Notes: generated by a model not told the origin, from the sequence alone. DNA of 64,000 nucleotides from WHSW01 sp963722175 (GCA_963722175.1 CAVRKA010000002.1:186001-250000); one strand, 5' to 3'. Counted from the first letter of the stretch, positions 1 to 8,918 are shown. Translations and numbers: made by a program.

Positions 1-591
1 GGCGCCGATCTGCAGATCGGCCGCGGTCGGCTGGTCGCCGTCGACGATCCCGTCCGCCGCGAGCTCGTCGACGTGGTCGAGCTTCGCCGGCAGGCCGGCG
101 AGGTCCTCGGCCAGCCGCTCGGCGGTGATCCGGTGGTACTCCCACCAGGTCGGGAGGGTCCGGATCACGTAGTCGGTGCCGGCGGGGTCGAGCGGCTCGC
201 CGCTGACGTAGGTCCCCATCGCCTCGGGGCGGAAGTAGAGCGCGCCCCATGGCAACCGGCGGCCGAGGTCCTGGAGCTCGTCGTCGCCCCAGCGCTCGGC
301 CTCGCGGACGCGGTCGGCGATCGGCTCGGGGAACAGCGCCGGCCGGGGCTCGAGCTCCTCGAGCCTGGCGAGGATCGGTCGCGAGCCGTGGACCCGCTCC
401 TCGCCGATCGACAGCCCGGGGACCGTCGTGTTGCCCTCGCCGTAGAGCTTCGCCATCTCCTCCTTGTGGGTCGGCCCGGGCGTCAGGTCGACGCGCTCGT
501 AGTCCAGTCCCTTGAGCTCGAGCGCCCGCGCGGCCGTCATGCAGGGATGGGAGGGCGCGAGCGCGTGGAGGGTGATCGTCGGCGTCGCCAC
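1..591 (-). CDS. Glutathione S-transferase family protein, partial
   Basis: Partial: 197 codons from GTG 591 to the left edge, so the C-terminus is missing. The first ~80 residues match the thioredoxin-like N-domain of glutathione S-transferases: SHPCMTAARALELKG (residues ~14-28), the TVPGL segment carrying the cis-proline, and GSRPIL, which in the family positions the thiol. The rest looks like the helical C-domain, with ADLQIG next to the break. Family role: conjugation or thiol exchange on electrophiles in the cytoplasm. Most actinobacteria use mycothiol, so the thiol partner is open. There is no Shine-Dalgarno; TAGGGT (598-603) lies six bases before the GTG, so the mRNA is probably leaderless. 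Divergent from the crotonase gene at 620. Confidence 0.8.
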   Translation of the reverse strand, partial: MATPTITLHALAPSHPCMTAARALELKGLDYERVDLTPGPTHKEEMAKLYGEGNTTVPGLSIGEERVHGSRPILARLEELEPRPALFPEPIADRVREAERWGDDELQDLGRRLPWGALYFRPEAMGTYVSGEPLDPAGTDYVIRTLPTWWEYHRITAERLAEDLAGLPAKLDHVDELAADGIVDGDQPTAADLQIGA

Positions 592-619
592 CCGCCCACC
601 CTATTTAGGATCAGCGGCG
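592..619. promoter_or_regulatory. Compact divergent promoter region (28 bp)
   Basis: Two -10-like hexamers sit back to back in 28 bp. TAGGGT on the minus strand (598-603) is six bases before the GTG of the GST gene. TAGGAT on the plus strand (606-611) is eight bases before the ATG of the crotonase gene. Both spacings put the transcription start at or next to the start codon. The two promoters cannot be fully occupied together. Confidence 0.55.
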
Positions 620-1354
620 ATGACCGATCAGATCACGATCGAGAACGACGGCGAGGTCGCGCTGGTGCGGATCCGGCGGCCGCCGGCGAACGCGCTCTCG
701 CCGGAGCTGCTCGCCGCGGGCGCCGACGTCGTCGAGCGGCTGCGCGCCGAGCGCCCCGCCGCGGTCGTGATCACCGGCCAGGGGGATTTCTTCTCCGGCG
801 GGGTGGACCTGAAGCTCGCCCCGACGCTGTCGGCCGAGCAGCAGCGGGGCATGGTCGCCGGGATCAACCGCCTGTTCTTCGACTGGTACGGGCTCCCGTT
901 TCCGGTGGTCGCGGCCGTCAACGGGCACGCGGTCGCCGGCGGGCTGATCCTCGCCCTCTGTGCCGACCACCGGGTCGGATCGGCGCGGGCGAGCTACGGG
1001 CTGACCGAGCTTCGCGTCGGCGCTCCCTATCCCGGCGCGGCGCTGGCGGTGATCCGCGCCGAGCTCGATCGGGGCCCGCTGCGGAGGCTGGTCCTGGGCG
1101 CCGACCTCGTCGACGGCGAAGCGGCCCTGGAGCTCGGGCTCGTCGACGAGCTTGCCGAGGACACCCTCGAGCGCGCGCTGGCGGTCGCCCGCGAGCTCGC
1201 GAGCCTGCCCGCCGAGACCTACGAGACCGTGAAGCTGCAGCTGCGCGAGCCGGCACTGGTGCTGATGCGTCAGGCGCTGGAGCGCGATCCGCTCGCCGAT
1301 GGCTGGCTGACCGACGAGGCGACCGACGCCGCAGCCGCCGTGCTCGACCGCTGA
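620..1354 (+). CDS. Enoyl-CoA hydratase/isomerase (crotonase) family protein
   Basis: 244 residues, the usual length for a single-domain crotonase. The fold markers are NALSPELL near residue 24, the oxyanion-hole region GDFFSGGVDLK (~54-64), and AVNGHAVAGGLILALCADHR (~101-120). The position that carries the first catalytic Glu in hydratases (GGGCELA) reads GGLILA here, while the second acidic position is kept in GLTELRVG. It may therefore act as an isomerase or another crotonase-type enzyme, not a classical hydratase (inference). Expected substrate: an acyl-CoA thioester, cytoplasmic. The ATG at 620 is preferred because TAGGAT lies eight bases upstream and the family-like sequence begins there. 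It runs tail-to-tail into the lipase gene with a 4-bp gap. Confidence 0.85.
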   Translation: MTDQITIENDGEVALVRIRRPPANALSPELLAAGADVVERLRAERPAAVVITGQGDFFSGGVDLKLAPTLSAEQQRGMVAGINRLFFDWYGLPFPVVAAVNGHAVAGGLILALCADHRVGSARASYGLTELRVGAPYPGAALAVIRAELDRGPLRRLVLGADLVDGEAALELGLVDELAEDTLERALAVARELASLPAETYETVKLQLREPALVLMRQALERDPLADGWLTDEATDAAAAVLDR

Positions 1355-1358
1355 CCGG

Positions 1359-2573
1359 TCAGCAGGTGTTCGGCGCCGGCTCGCCGGCGAAGCGGGCGCT
1401 GAGGTAGTCCATCGCGCCCGGGGCCCCGGAGGCCACGAGGCTGACGTGCTCGCTGGTGTAGTCCTCGACGTGCTGGACCGTCACCCCGGCGTCGCAGAAG
1501 CGCTCGACGAGCAGCCGGGCCGGGCCGATCGGCGCCAGCTCGTCGGCGACCGCGTGGTACTCGTAGACGGGCGCCGACGGCTCGCCGCGGAACCACAGCG
1601 GGCTCATCTTGCGAAACAGGCGCTTCACGGCCGGGAGCTCGATCACGCCGGGGTCGGCCGCGAAGTCCTCGAAGCGCGCCGCGGGGTATCTGGCGACAGC
1701 ATCGCCGATGCAGTCGCTCTGGCTCTCGGCCAGCGCTCGGCGGCCGAAGTCATTCATGTACCGGGGAACGTCGAAGGCCGGGTAGGAGCGGTCGGCCCCC
1801 ACCAGGCCGACCGCGATCGCGCCGCCGGCCGGGCCGCCGCTGAAGGCCTGCATCGTCGCCTCGATGTCGGCGGGGGTGCCGCCGAGCGCAATGCCGGCGA
1901 ACCGGAGTCCCGGCGCGTAGCGCGGCTGCAGCTGCGCGGCCAGCGTCGACGCGAGCGCCCCGCCCGAGTAGCCCCACAGGCCGACCGGAGTCCGCTTGCT
2001 GTCAAACCCCGCCGGGCGGAAGCGCAGCGCTGCGCGGACGCCGTCGATCACGCCCCGCGCCTCGCCCTTGGCGCCGAGGAACTCCGACCGCGGTCCCTCG
2101 TAGTCCGGGGCCACGACCGCCCAGCCGCGCTCCATGGCCATCCGCATCAGGTTGGTCTCGTTGGCGGAGTTCGTGCCCCCGGCCTCCAGCCCGGCGCGCA
2201 GCCCGTAGGAGGGCGAGCACTTCGATCCCACCCCGTCCTCGGCGGTCTGGTAGGAGACCAGCGGCCGCGGCCCGCCGCCGGTCCACGGCTCGTCGGGGAT
2301 CATGACGGTCGCGACGTAGGCGGAGGGCCGGCCGTGGACGTCGATCGTCCGGTACTTCACCTGCCACGCGGTCGCCGGGATCGGGACGTCGTTGGAGTTG
2401 ACCTCGACCGGCCGCGAGGCGAGCACCTTCCCGCTCGGTTTGCCGGCGAGCTTGCGCTGCTTCGGCACCGCGTAGAAGGGGTCGTCCTCGGGCAGCGGGA
2501 CGTGGTCGGCGAGCGCGGGCGCCGCGCCGAAGACCGCGATCGCGGCGACCGCGAGCGCGGCTGTGAGAACCAT
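1359..2573 (-). CDS. Secreted lipase (LIP family alpha/beta hydrolase)
   Basis: 404 residues. The N-terminus is a hydrophobic export signal ending in ALADHVP (~20-26), although it has almost no positive charge at its start. The body matches secreted actinobacterial triacylglycerol lipases: YQTAEDGVGSKC, the Asn/Arg-rich cap around NETNLMRMAMERGW, the nucleophile elbow GYSGGA (Ser ~203), and C-terminal Asp/His candidates in YHAVADELAP and TSEHVSL. Expected to cleave ester lipids outside the cell. The ATG at 2573 has AGAGG five bases upstream. An in-frame GTG lies two codons further upstream, and the reading frame is open beyond it, so the start is not certain. It follows the monooxygenase gene by 50 bp on the same strand and may be co-transcribed with it. 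Confidence 0.8.
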   Translation of the reverse strand: MVLTAALAVAAIAVFGAAPALADHVPLPEDDPFYAVPKQRKLAGKPSGKVLASRPVEVNSNDVPIPATAWQVKYRTIDVHGRPSAYVATVMIPDEPWTGGGPRPLVSYQTAEDGVGSKCSPSYGLRAGLEAGGTNSANETNLMRMAMERGWAVVAPDYEGPRSEFLGAKGEARGVIDGVRAALRFRPAGFDSKRTPVGLWGYSGGALASTLAAQLQPRYAPGLRFAGIALGGTPADIEATMQAFSGGPAGGAIAVGLVGADRSYPAFDVPRYMNDFGRRALAESQSDCIGDAVARYPAARFEDFAADPGVIELPAVKRLFRKMSPLWFRGEPSAPVYEYHAVADELAPIGPARLLVERFCDAGVTVQHVEDYTSEHVSLVASGAPGAMDYLSARFAGEPAPNTC

Positions 2574-2623
2574 CGGCACCTCTGGAACGGTGCCCGATCG
2601 CGACCGGGCGTGCGCCGGTTGGA

Positions 2624-4105
2624 TCAGACCGCGACCCGGTAGTCGCCCGGGTTGATCTTCCGCGTCCGGCGGCGATACTCGAGCCACGGGCCCGGCCAGT
2701 TGTTCGTGTTCTCGCCCTTCGAGTTCAGGTACCAGTTGGCGCAGCCGCCGCTGGTCCAGACCGTCCGCTCGCTGCGGTCGGCGATCTCGGCCCGCCAGCG
2801 CTCCTGGGTCTCCGGCCGCAGGTCGATCCACTTGAAGCCGCCCTCGCGGAGGCGGCGGATCGCGTCGAGCACGTAGTTGAACTGGGACTCGAGCGTGTAG
2901 GGGACCGACCCGGAGCCGTGGTTGGTGTTCGGCCCGTAGAGCACGAACATGTTCGGGAAGCCCGACACCGTCGTCCCGAGGAAGGCCTCCGCGCGCTCGC
3001 CCCAGACCGCGTTCAGGACCCGTCCGTCGAGGCCGTGGACGTCCATCGGGGCGACGAAGTTGTGGCTCTGAAAGCCGGTGCCCCAGATGACCACGTCCGT
3101 CTCACGCTCGACCCCGTCGGCGTCGACGATCGCGTTCGCGGTCACGCGCTCGACCGCGGTGGTGATCAGCTCGACGTCGTCGCGCAGCAGGGTGGGGTAC
3201 CAATCGCTGGTGAACAGGACGCGCTTGCAGCCGATCGTGTAGTCCGGGGTGGCTTTGGCGAGCAGCTCGGGGTCGTGGCCGAGCTGCCGGTTGCGCTCCC
3301 AGTCGGCCACCTTTTGAAACGGCTTCAGCACCGCGTTGTGGCCGGTGAAGCCGTAGGTGCCCATCTCGAAGAAGGCGAACATCCCGAGCCGAGCCGCGGC
3401 GACGCGCAGCGGGAACCGCTTGAACACGCGGCGCTCCCACTCGGGATAGAGGCGGTCCGACTTCGGCATGATCCACGGCGCGGAGCGCTGGTAGATCGTC
3501 GTCGAGCCGGCGACCTCGGCGACCTCGGGGACGAACTGGATCGCGCTCGCCCCGGTGCCGATCACGGCGACCCGCTTGCCCTCGAGGTCGACGTCGTGGT
3601 CCCATTCGGCGGAGTGGAAGACCGGGCCGTCGAACCCTTCGATCCCCTCGAGCTTCGGGACCGCGGGCCGGGTGAGCTGGCCGCAGGCGGTGACCAGGAG
3701 GTCGAACCCGTGACGCTCGCCGTCGTCGGTGCGCACCGTCCAGCGGCCGGTCTCGGGATCGAACCTGGCCTCGGTCACCTCGGTGCCGAAGCGGATGTGG
3801 GGGGTGATCCCGAAGTCGTGCGCCGTCTCGCCGAGGTAGCGGAGGATCTCCGGCTGTGGCGCGTAGCGGCGCGACCAGTGGTGGCCGGGCGCGAACGAGA
3901 ACGAGTACAGGTGCGAGGGCACGTCGCAGGCGGCCCCCGGATACGTGTTCGCCCGCCAGACGCCGCCGACGGTCTCGCCGCGCTCGAAGATCGTGAAGTT
4001 CTCGACCCCGGCCTCGCGCAGCTTGATTCCGATTCCGACGCCGCCGAAGCCCGCGCCGACGACCCCGACAGACAGTTCGCGCCGGGCTCCGTTGTTGCTC
4101 GCCAT
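2624..4105 (-). CDS. Flavin-containing monooxygenase, Baeyer-Villiger type
   Basis: 493 residues, close to the size of type I Baeyer-Villiger monooxygenases. Two Rossmann motifs are present: GAGFGG at ~17 for FAD, followed by GGVWRANTYPGAACDVPSHL, and GTGASA at ~187 for NADPH. Between them, FDGPVFHSAEWD fits the published fingerprint FxGxxxHxxxW[P/D] of the family. The enzyme inserts one oxygen atom next to a ketone or oxidises a heteroatom, using O2 and NADPH in the cytoplasm. The natural substrate cannot be read from sequence. TAGGCT lies 11 bases before the ATG. The downstream lipase could hydrolyse an ester made by this enzyme, but that link is only inference from adjacency. It is divergent from the gene at 4171. 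Confidence 0.87.
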   Translation of the reverse strand: MASNNGARRELSVGVVGAGFGGVGIGIKLREAGVENFTIFERGETVGGVWRANTYPGAACDVPSHLYSFSFAPGHHWSRRYAPQPEILRYLGETAHDFGITPHIRFGTEVTEARFDPETGRWTVRTDDGERHGFDLLVTACGQLTRPAVPKLEGIEGFDGPVFHSAEWDHDVDLEGKRVAVIGTGASAIQFVPEVAEVAGSTTIYQRSAPWIMPKSDRLYPEWERRVFKRFPLRVAAARLGMFAFFEMGTYGFTGHNAVLKPFQKVADWERNRQLGHDPELLAKATPDYTIGCKRVLFTSDWYPTLLRDDVELITTAVERVTANAIVDADGVERETDVVIWGTGFQSHNFVAPMDVHGLDGRVLNAVWGERAEAFLGTTVSGFPNMFVLYGPNTNHGSGSVPYTLESQFNYVLDAIRRLREGGFKWIDLRPETQERWRAEIADRSERTVWTSGGCANWYLNSKGENTNNWPGPWLEYRRRTRKINPGDYRVAV

Positions 4106-4170
4106 GACCGCTTCAGAGCCTATTCGGTGCGGCGCTGCGTGCCAGCCGTTCGGGTACGCTCGCAGCGATC

Positions 4171-6699
4171 ATGGTCGGGGGCAGGACGGCATTCGCGGGG
4201 TCGGCGCTTGCGGGCGTTTGCGCTCTGATCGCGCTCGCTGCGATGCCGAGCGCGGCGAGCGCCGGCGAACAGCCGCCGACCCGGTACTCGATCGTCCACG
4301 GCTGCTACTCGCTCGAGGCGCCGGGCGGGACGGTCGCGAAGCAGGGCGGCGCCTACGCGATCGGCTCCGGCGGCGCCGAGGTCTTCCGGATGCAGGCCAC
4401 CGACCTCGGCCGCTACCTGCTCTACGGCCACGACGAGGACTTCCTGGCGCTCGACGGCGACGGCGTCGCGCCCGCCACCGAGCCCAGCGACGACGCCGAC
4501 TGGACGGTGAGCGAGCGCGACGGCGGCTTCACGATCCTCAACGAGCACGCCGGCAAGGCGCTCGGGGTCGCGGGGGGCGCGCTCGCCGCGGTCGCGCCGG
4601 AGGCTGCCCAGACCTTTGCGCTCACCGCGGCGTCGGGGTGTCCCAAGTACCCCGAGGTCGAGGTGAACGCCAGCGGCCGCCCGGTGACCGGATCGCCGCG
4701 CTACGGGGAGGTCACCGGTCTGGTCGAGGGCCACATGCACGGGATGGCCTACGAGTTCCTCGGTGGCCGGGCCCACTGCGGCGAGCCGTTCCACCGCTTC
4801 GGCGCCCCGTACGCGCTTCGCGACTGCCTCGACCACGAGGTCGGCGGCGGCTGCGCCGCGGTGCTGGAGAACGTCCTCTACGGCAACCCGGCGCGCTGCC
4901 ACGACCCGGTCGGCTGGCCGACATTCAAGGACTGGCCGGCCTACAACTCGCTCACCCACGAGCAGTCCTACTGGCGCTGGATCGAGCGGGCCTGGCGCGG
5001 CGGCCTGCGCGTCTACGTGAACCTGTTCGTCGAGAACCGCGGTCTGTGCGAGGCCTACCCGCTGAAGCAGAACAGCTGCAACGAGATGGACAGCGTGCTG
5101 CTGCAGGCGCAGCGGATCCGCCAGATGGAGCGCTACATCGATGCCCAGGCGGGCGGGCCCGGCGAGGGCTTCTTCCGGCTCGTCCACAGCCCCCGCCAGG
5201 CGCGCAAGGTGATCAACCAGGGCAAGCTCGCCGTCGTCCAGGGCATGGAGGTCTCCGAGCCGTTCGGGTGCAAGCTCGTCAACAAGGTCCCGGCCTGCGA
5301 CAACGCCGACATCGACGGCTGGCTGAACAAGCTCGACGAGCTCGGCGTAACCCAGCTCGAGATCACCAACAAGTTCGACAACGCGCTCACCGGGGTCGCC
5401 GGCGACGGCGGGACCACCGGGACGATCACCGACTCCGGCAACTTCCTGACCACCGGCAGCTTCTTCGACATGAAGAGCTGCGCCGACCCCGCCTACCACG
5501 ACCACTCGCCGACCGCGATCAACTATCCCCACAACGAGGACCTGATCATCGCCAACGGCTTCCAGGCGCTCGTCCCGGGGGGAGCGGCGCCGATCTATCC
5601 GGACGGCCCGGTCTGCAACACCCGCGGACTGAGCCCGCTCGGCGAGCACGCGATCCGCGGAATCATCAAGCGGGGGATGGTCTTCGATCCCGATCACATG
5701 AGCGTCATCGGGCGTAACCAGGCGCTCAACCTGGTCGAGTCGCGCGACTACTCGGGGATCGTCTCCTCGCACAGCTGGAGCACCGACGACGCGCTGCCGC
5801 GGATCTATGCCCTCGGCGGGATGGTGATGCCCTACGCCGGGGGCTCGGAGGGCTTCGTCGACCAGTGGCAGCACCTGCGCAGCTACTACGGCGCCGACGG
5901 CACCCAGTACTTCGGGGTCGGCTACGGCGCCGATGCGAACGGCTTCGGGTCCCAGGGACCGCCGCGCGATCCCGCAATCGCCGATCCGGTCAGCTACCCG
6001 TTCCGCTCCTGGGACGGCAAGGTCAAGCTCGGCCAGCAACGCTCCGGCGAGCGCGTCTACGACATCAACGTCGACGGCGTGGCCCACTACGGCCTCTATC
6101 CGGACTGGATCGAGGACCTGCGGATGCAGGCCGGCGGCCAGATCATCCGCGACATGGGCCGCGGCGCCGAGGCGTACCTGCAGATGTGGGAGCGCGCCGA
6201 GGGGATCACCGAGGTGCGGTGCGACCGCTGGCGCCAGCGGTTCCTGACCTCGGCCGGGATCGCCCGGCGACTCGAGCTCGGCGACGGGCCGACGCGGGTC
6301 CTCGAGCGCGCCGGTCAGCCGGTCAGCCGCACCCGCACCTGGCGCTGGTGCGCGAACGGCCGCCGCCACGCGAAGGCGAGTCAGATGGCGGGCCAGACGA
6401 AGTCAGGCCGCAAGCGGGTCGTCGCGGTCTTCGACGGCGACGCGAAGGTGGCGCTGATCGCGAGCACGCTGCGCAAGCACCGCGCCGACGGAATTCGCCC
6501 GGGGATGCCGGTCTCCGACCTGCGCGACCGCGCCAAGCGCTTCGGTGGCCTCTGGGCCCGCGACGCCGGCAACGGCCGCCGGTTCTTCTACGGCGTCCGC
6601 AAGGGCCGGGTTGCCTATGTCGGGCTCGCCTCAGCCGGCGCGGCCGCGACCCCGGCGACGCTGCGGCGCTACATCAAGCGCTCTCACGTCTCGTCCTGA
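4171..6699 (+). CDS. Secreted beta-trefoil plus amidohydrolase-like protein
   Basis: 842 residues. A clear signal peptide (hydrophobic 8-30, cleavage near SAASAGE) is followed by ~120 residues with the repeated YLLYGHDEDFLALDGDG / FTILNEHAGKALGV pattern of a beta-trefoil (ricin/fascin-like) module. A large catalytic-looking part follows, with EGHMHG (~187-191, an HxH-type metal site), several Cys pairs typical of an exported protein, and VFDPDHMS near 510, which recalls metal sites of TIM-barrel amidohydrolases and M19 dipeptidases. A ~100-residue basic C-terminal tail repeats short TP/RKR motifs. I infer a secreted metal-dependent hydrolase; the substrate is unknown. TACGCT (4155-4160) lies 10 bases before the ATG. 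Its 3' end overlaps the convergent gene by 16 bp. Confidence 0.65.
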   Translation: MVGGRTAFAGSALAGVCALIALAAMPSAASAGEQPPTRYSIVHGCYSLEAPGGTVAKQGGAYAIGSGGAEVFRMQATDLGRYLLYGHDEDFLALDGDGVAPATEPSDDADWTVSERDGGFTILNEHAGKALGVAGGALAAVAPEAAQTFALTAASGCPKYPEVEVNASGRPVTGSPRYGEVTGLVEGHMHGMAYEFLGGRAHCGEPFHRFGAPYALRDCLDHEVGGGCAAVLENVLYGNPARCHDPVGWPTFKDWPAYNSLTHEQSYWRWIERAWRGGLRVYVNLFVENRGLCEAYPLKQNSCNEMDSVLLQAQRIRQMERYIDAQAGGPGEGFFRLVHSPRQARKVINQGKLAVVQGMEVSEPFGCKLVNKVPACDNADIDGWLNKLDELGVTQLEITNKFDNALTGVAGDGGTTGTITDSGNFLTTGSFFDMKSCADPAYHDHSPTAINYPHNEDLIIANGFQALVPGGAAPIYPDGPVCNTRGLSPLGEHAIRGIIKRGMVFDPDHMSVIGRNQALNLVESRDYSGIVSSHSWSTDDALPRIYALGGMVMPYAGGSEGFVDQWQHLRSYYGADGTQYFGVGYGADANGFGSQGPPRDPAIADPVSYPFRSWDGKVKLGQQRSGERVYDINVDGVAHYGLYPDWIEDLRMQAGGQIIRDMGRGAEAYLQMWERAEGITEVRCDRWRQRFLTSAGIARRLELGDGPTRVLERAGQPVSRTRTWRWCANGRRHAKASQMAGQTKSGRKRVVAVFDGDAKVALIASTLRKHRADGIRPGMPVSDLRDRAKRFGGLWARDAGNGRRFFYGVRKGRVAYVGLASAGAAATPATLRRYIKRSHVSS

Positions 6700-7604
6700 A
6701 CCAGGTACTCGCTGATCCCGAGGCCCTCGTGGCCGTCCCAGCGCAGCCGGGTCCGACCCTCGTTGACCAGCGTCAGGCGGCCGTCGCGGCGCTGTCGTAG
6801 CGGGGCGACGCTGACCGCCTCGCCCTCGAGCACGGCCTCGCGGCCGAGGGCGTCCGTTGCCCGGGTGACGAAGCGCCGCTGGCAGCCGAGCTCGGGGTCG
6901 AGCTCGGACTCGGTCTCGCAGCTGGCGACCTCCGAGGCGACACCGTCGCGCATCACCAGCCCGCCGGCGGTCTCGCCGCCGTCGGCGGTGCCGACGTTGT
7001 TGAGCATCAGGAAGTTGTCCGGGTCGACGACGATCCCGAACCAGCGCCAGTACGGGACCGCCTGCCAGTCGCGCACGCCCCAGGAGTGGTCGCGCACCCC
7101 GCGCCCGGCGATCGGGACCCGCTCGCCGCCGACCTCGAGCACCCCGGCAAGCGACCCGGGCTGCTCGTAGTGGCGGGTGGCGACCGCGCTCGTCAGCCCG
7201 GAGCCGAACGTCACCGGGTCGGTCCACGCGGCGAACCGGAGCTCGCCGCCGAGCTCGACGTCCTCGTAATCGTCCGGAGCGACGGCGAGGTCCTCGGCCC
7301 GGGCGTAGGCCCGGCCGCGACCCTCGACCCGGATCCGCCAGAGCTCGAACGGCAGCGCGCACTCGTAGGCGACCGGCCCGGCGGCGATCACGTCGGGGTC
7401 GGCGGCGCGGCCGAAGCCGAGCACGAAGCGCCCGTCGGGCAGCCAGATTCCCAGCGCGCCCTCCATCCGACCCTCATTCGGACGCCACCCGATGCGGGTG
7501 TAGAGCGTCGTCCGCCCGTCGCCGCCGCCGAAGTAGAGCGAGTCCGACCATTGCTCCTCGGGTCCGGGAGCATGAAAGCGCTCGTCGGCGGCGGTGAAGC
7601 TCAA
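6684..7604 (-). CDS. CrtC/AttH-like (DUF7064-type) beta-barrel protein
   Basis: 306 residues, soluble, no signal peptide. The pattern RGVRDHSWGVRDW (~175-187) followed by YWRWFGIVVDPDNF is typical of proteins related to hydroxyneurosporene synthase (CrtC) and AttH, a double lipocalin-like fold found in hydroxylated-lipid or steroid pathways. In the family these proteins hydrate or bind hydrophobic molecules; which applies here is unknown. The start codon is TTG at 7604; the next in-frame candidates would cut into the conserved N-terminal part. The gene lies convergent to the secreted hydrolase with a 16-bp overlap of coding ends, and its start lies 91 bp from the start of the divergently transcribed calcium-binding repeat protein. 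Confidence 0.6.
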   Translation of the reverse strand: MSFTAADERFHAPGPEEQWSDSLYFGGGDGRTTLYTRIGWRPNEGRMEGALGIWLPDGRFVLGFGRAADPDVIAAGPVAYECALPFELWRIRVEGRGRAYARAEDLAVAPDDYEDVELGGELRFAAWTDPVTFGSGLTSAVATRHYEQPGSLAGVLEVGGERVPIAGRGVRDHSWGVRDWQAVPYWRWFGIVVDPDNFLMLNNVGTADGGETAGGLVMRDGVASEVASCETESELDPELGCQRRFVTRATDALGREAVLEGEAVSVAPLRQRRDGRLTLVNEGRTRLRWDGHEGLGISEYLVQDET

Positions 7605-7695
7605 TCCACGCGGATCAAATCATCTACGGGCGGCGATCGCGGGACGCTACGCTTCAGACACCACGCTTCGAGGCGGGACGAAGACAAGGAGGCTC

Positions 7696-8613
7696 ATGCG
7701 TTCGCGAGGTGCAGGGTTGGTGCGGATCGTCGTGATCGCTGCGGCCGCGGCCGCTCTCTTGGTGCTGCCCGCGCCGGCTGCCGCCCAGGAGGCTCCGATC
7801 TGCCTCAAGGGCGGCGAGAAGCTCACCGACCACCGCGACAACTTTGTCGGCACCGACGGGCGCGACAGCGTCACCGGCCTGCGCGGCAAGGACGTGCTCC
7901 GCGGGCAGGGCGGTGACGATCTGCTCAACGGCGGTCGTGACAACGACAAGGTGTACGGCGACGACGGCAACGACACCATCTGCGGCGGGCGCAGCTCGGA
8001 CAAGCTGTACGGGGGCGACGGCAACGACGTGATCTACGGGGAAGAGGAGAACGACACGATCTTCCCCGGCCCCGGCGACGACAAGGTCCTCGGCTCCGCC
8101 GGCGACGACAAGATCTACGGCTACGGCGAGCAGGGCGGCGAGATCATCGACGACGGGATCGACCTGCTCGACGGCGGCTTCAACGACGATGTGATCATCG
8201 CCGGTGGGGCCGACCTGCTCTACGGCTTCACCCACAACGACAAGCTGATGACGAAGACGCCGCAGGTCGCGCCTCAGCTGATGGACGGCGGCGGCAGCAA
8301 CGACCGGATCTACGGGTCGGAGGCCGACGACAACATCAACGGCGGCGGTCCGAACCGGGGCAAGGACGGCGGCGACAAGCTCTACGGCAAGGGCGGCAAC
8401 GACAAGATTTCCGGCGGGCTGCGAGGGAACGACAGCCTCTATGGCGGCGTCGGCGACGACGATCTCTCGGGCGGGAGCGAGCTCGACCTCCTCGACGGCG
8501 GTCCCGGGAAGGATGCCTGCAACGGCGGGGGCTCGAGCGACCGGGCTCGCAACTGCGAACGCGAAACGTCGATCGAGCAGCGCCCGTTCGCGCCCCTGTT
8601 CCGCGGGCTCTAG
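7696..8613 (+). CDS. Secreted calcium-binding (RTX-type) repeat protein
   Basis: 305 residues. The signal peptide covers ~1-32 (RIVVIAAAAAALLVLPAPAAAQ). The rest is almost entirely glycine/aspartate nonapeptide repeats of the form GGxGxDxLy, for example GGDDLLNGGRDNDKVYGDDG and GGDGNDVIYG. These fold into a calcium-filled parallel beta-roll in RTX proteins. There is no catalytic domain, so a structural, adhesive or calcium-buffering role outside the cell is likely. A Cys near the N-terminus (PICLKGG) and three in the last ~30 residues could form disulfides. The ATG at 7696 is fixed by an AGGAG (7687-7691) five bases upstream. This gene therefore uses a Shine-Dalgarno, unlike many neighbours. 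Confidence 0.85.
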   Translation: MRSRGAGLVRIVVIAAAAAALLVLPAPAAAQEAPICLKGGEKLTDHRDNFVGTDGRDSVTGLRGKDVLRGQGGDDLLNGGRDNDKVYGDDGNDTICGGRSSDKLYGGDGNDVIYGEEENDTIFPGPGDDKVLGSAGDDKIYGYGEQGGEIIDDGIDLLDGGFNDDVIIAGGADLLYGFTHNDKLMTKTPQVAPQLMDGGGSNDRIYGSEADDNINGGGPNRGKDGGDKLYGKGGNDKISGGLRGNDSLYGGVGDDDLSGGSELDLLDGGPGKDACNGGGSSDRARNCERETSIEQRPFAPLFRGL

Positions 8614-8622
8614 ACCCGGGCC

Positions 8623-8823
8623 TCAGTCCCGCCTGACCACCTGCACCCGCCGGTAGACCCCCTCTTCGTCCGGCCGTGGGCCGGCGGTCACCCGGCTGGC
8701 GCGCGGGCGATGCTCGATCACGGCCACCAGACGAGGGTTGAAGCGCCCGATCGGGGGCTCGCCGCCGTCGCTGGCGACGAGGCGGTGGGTGGAGGTGTCC
8801 ACCGATCCATTCCCGTTGAGCAT
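8623..8823 (-). CDS. Small hypothetical protein (66 aa)
   Basis: 66 residues, beginning MLNGNGSVDTSTHRLVASDG and ending in RRVQVVRRD. No family recognised and no membrane segment. The case for a real gene is a very strong ribosome-binding site: AAAGGAGG followed by CGGAG directly before the ATG, unusual in this window where most starts lack one. The reading frame closes ten bases before the convergent RTX gene end. The middle, with IEHRPRASRVTAGPRPDEEG, reads like a small soluble protein with no Cys or long hydrophobic run. It could also be the leader of something not visible here. Confidence 0.5.
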   Translation of the reverse strand: MLNGNGSVDTSTHRLVASDGGEPPIGRFNPRLVAVIEHRPRASRVTAGPRPDEEGVYRRVQVVRRD

Positions 8824-8880
8824 CTCCGCCTCCTTTGTCTAGTAATTCGGTAGGGAAAGAGGGAGACGATAGCACGCCGG

Positions 8881-8910
8881 TTGACAGCGGCGTCGGCGAG
8901 CGGGTACGGT
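8881..8910 (+). promoter_or_regulatory. Sigma-70-type promoter of the propeller gene
   Basis: TTGACA (8881-8886), an 18-base spacer and TACGGT (8905-8910), followed by eight bases and the ATG at 8919. This is one of the few places where both boxes are close to consensus. The spacing predicts that the mRNA starts at or just before the start codon. Confidence 0.6.
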
Positions 8911-8918
8911 CGAACGCG

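Noticed and set aside
4120..6369. Long reading frame on the strand opposite the secreted hydrolase gene (also 10466-12364, 40360-43197, 61883-63628)
   Set aside because: GC-rich coding DNA keeps the antisense frames open. The products have no family features and low-complexity Arg/Ala/Gly/Pro composition, while the sense frames are clear proteins with motifs.
7800..8520. Tandem DNA repeat or CRISPR-like array
   Set aside because: The periodicity is in the protein (nonapeptide RTX repeats), with variable codons and no constant spacers.
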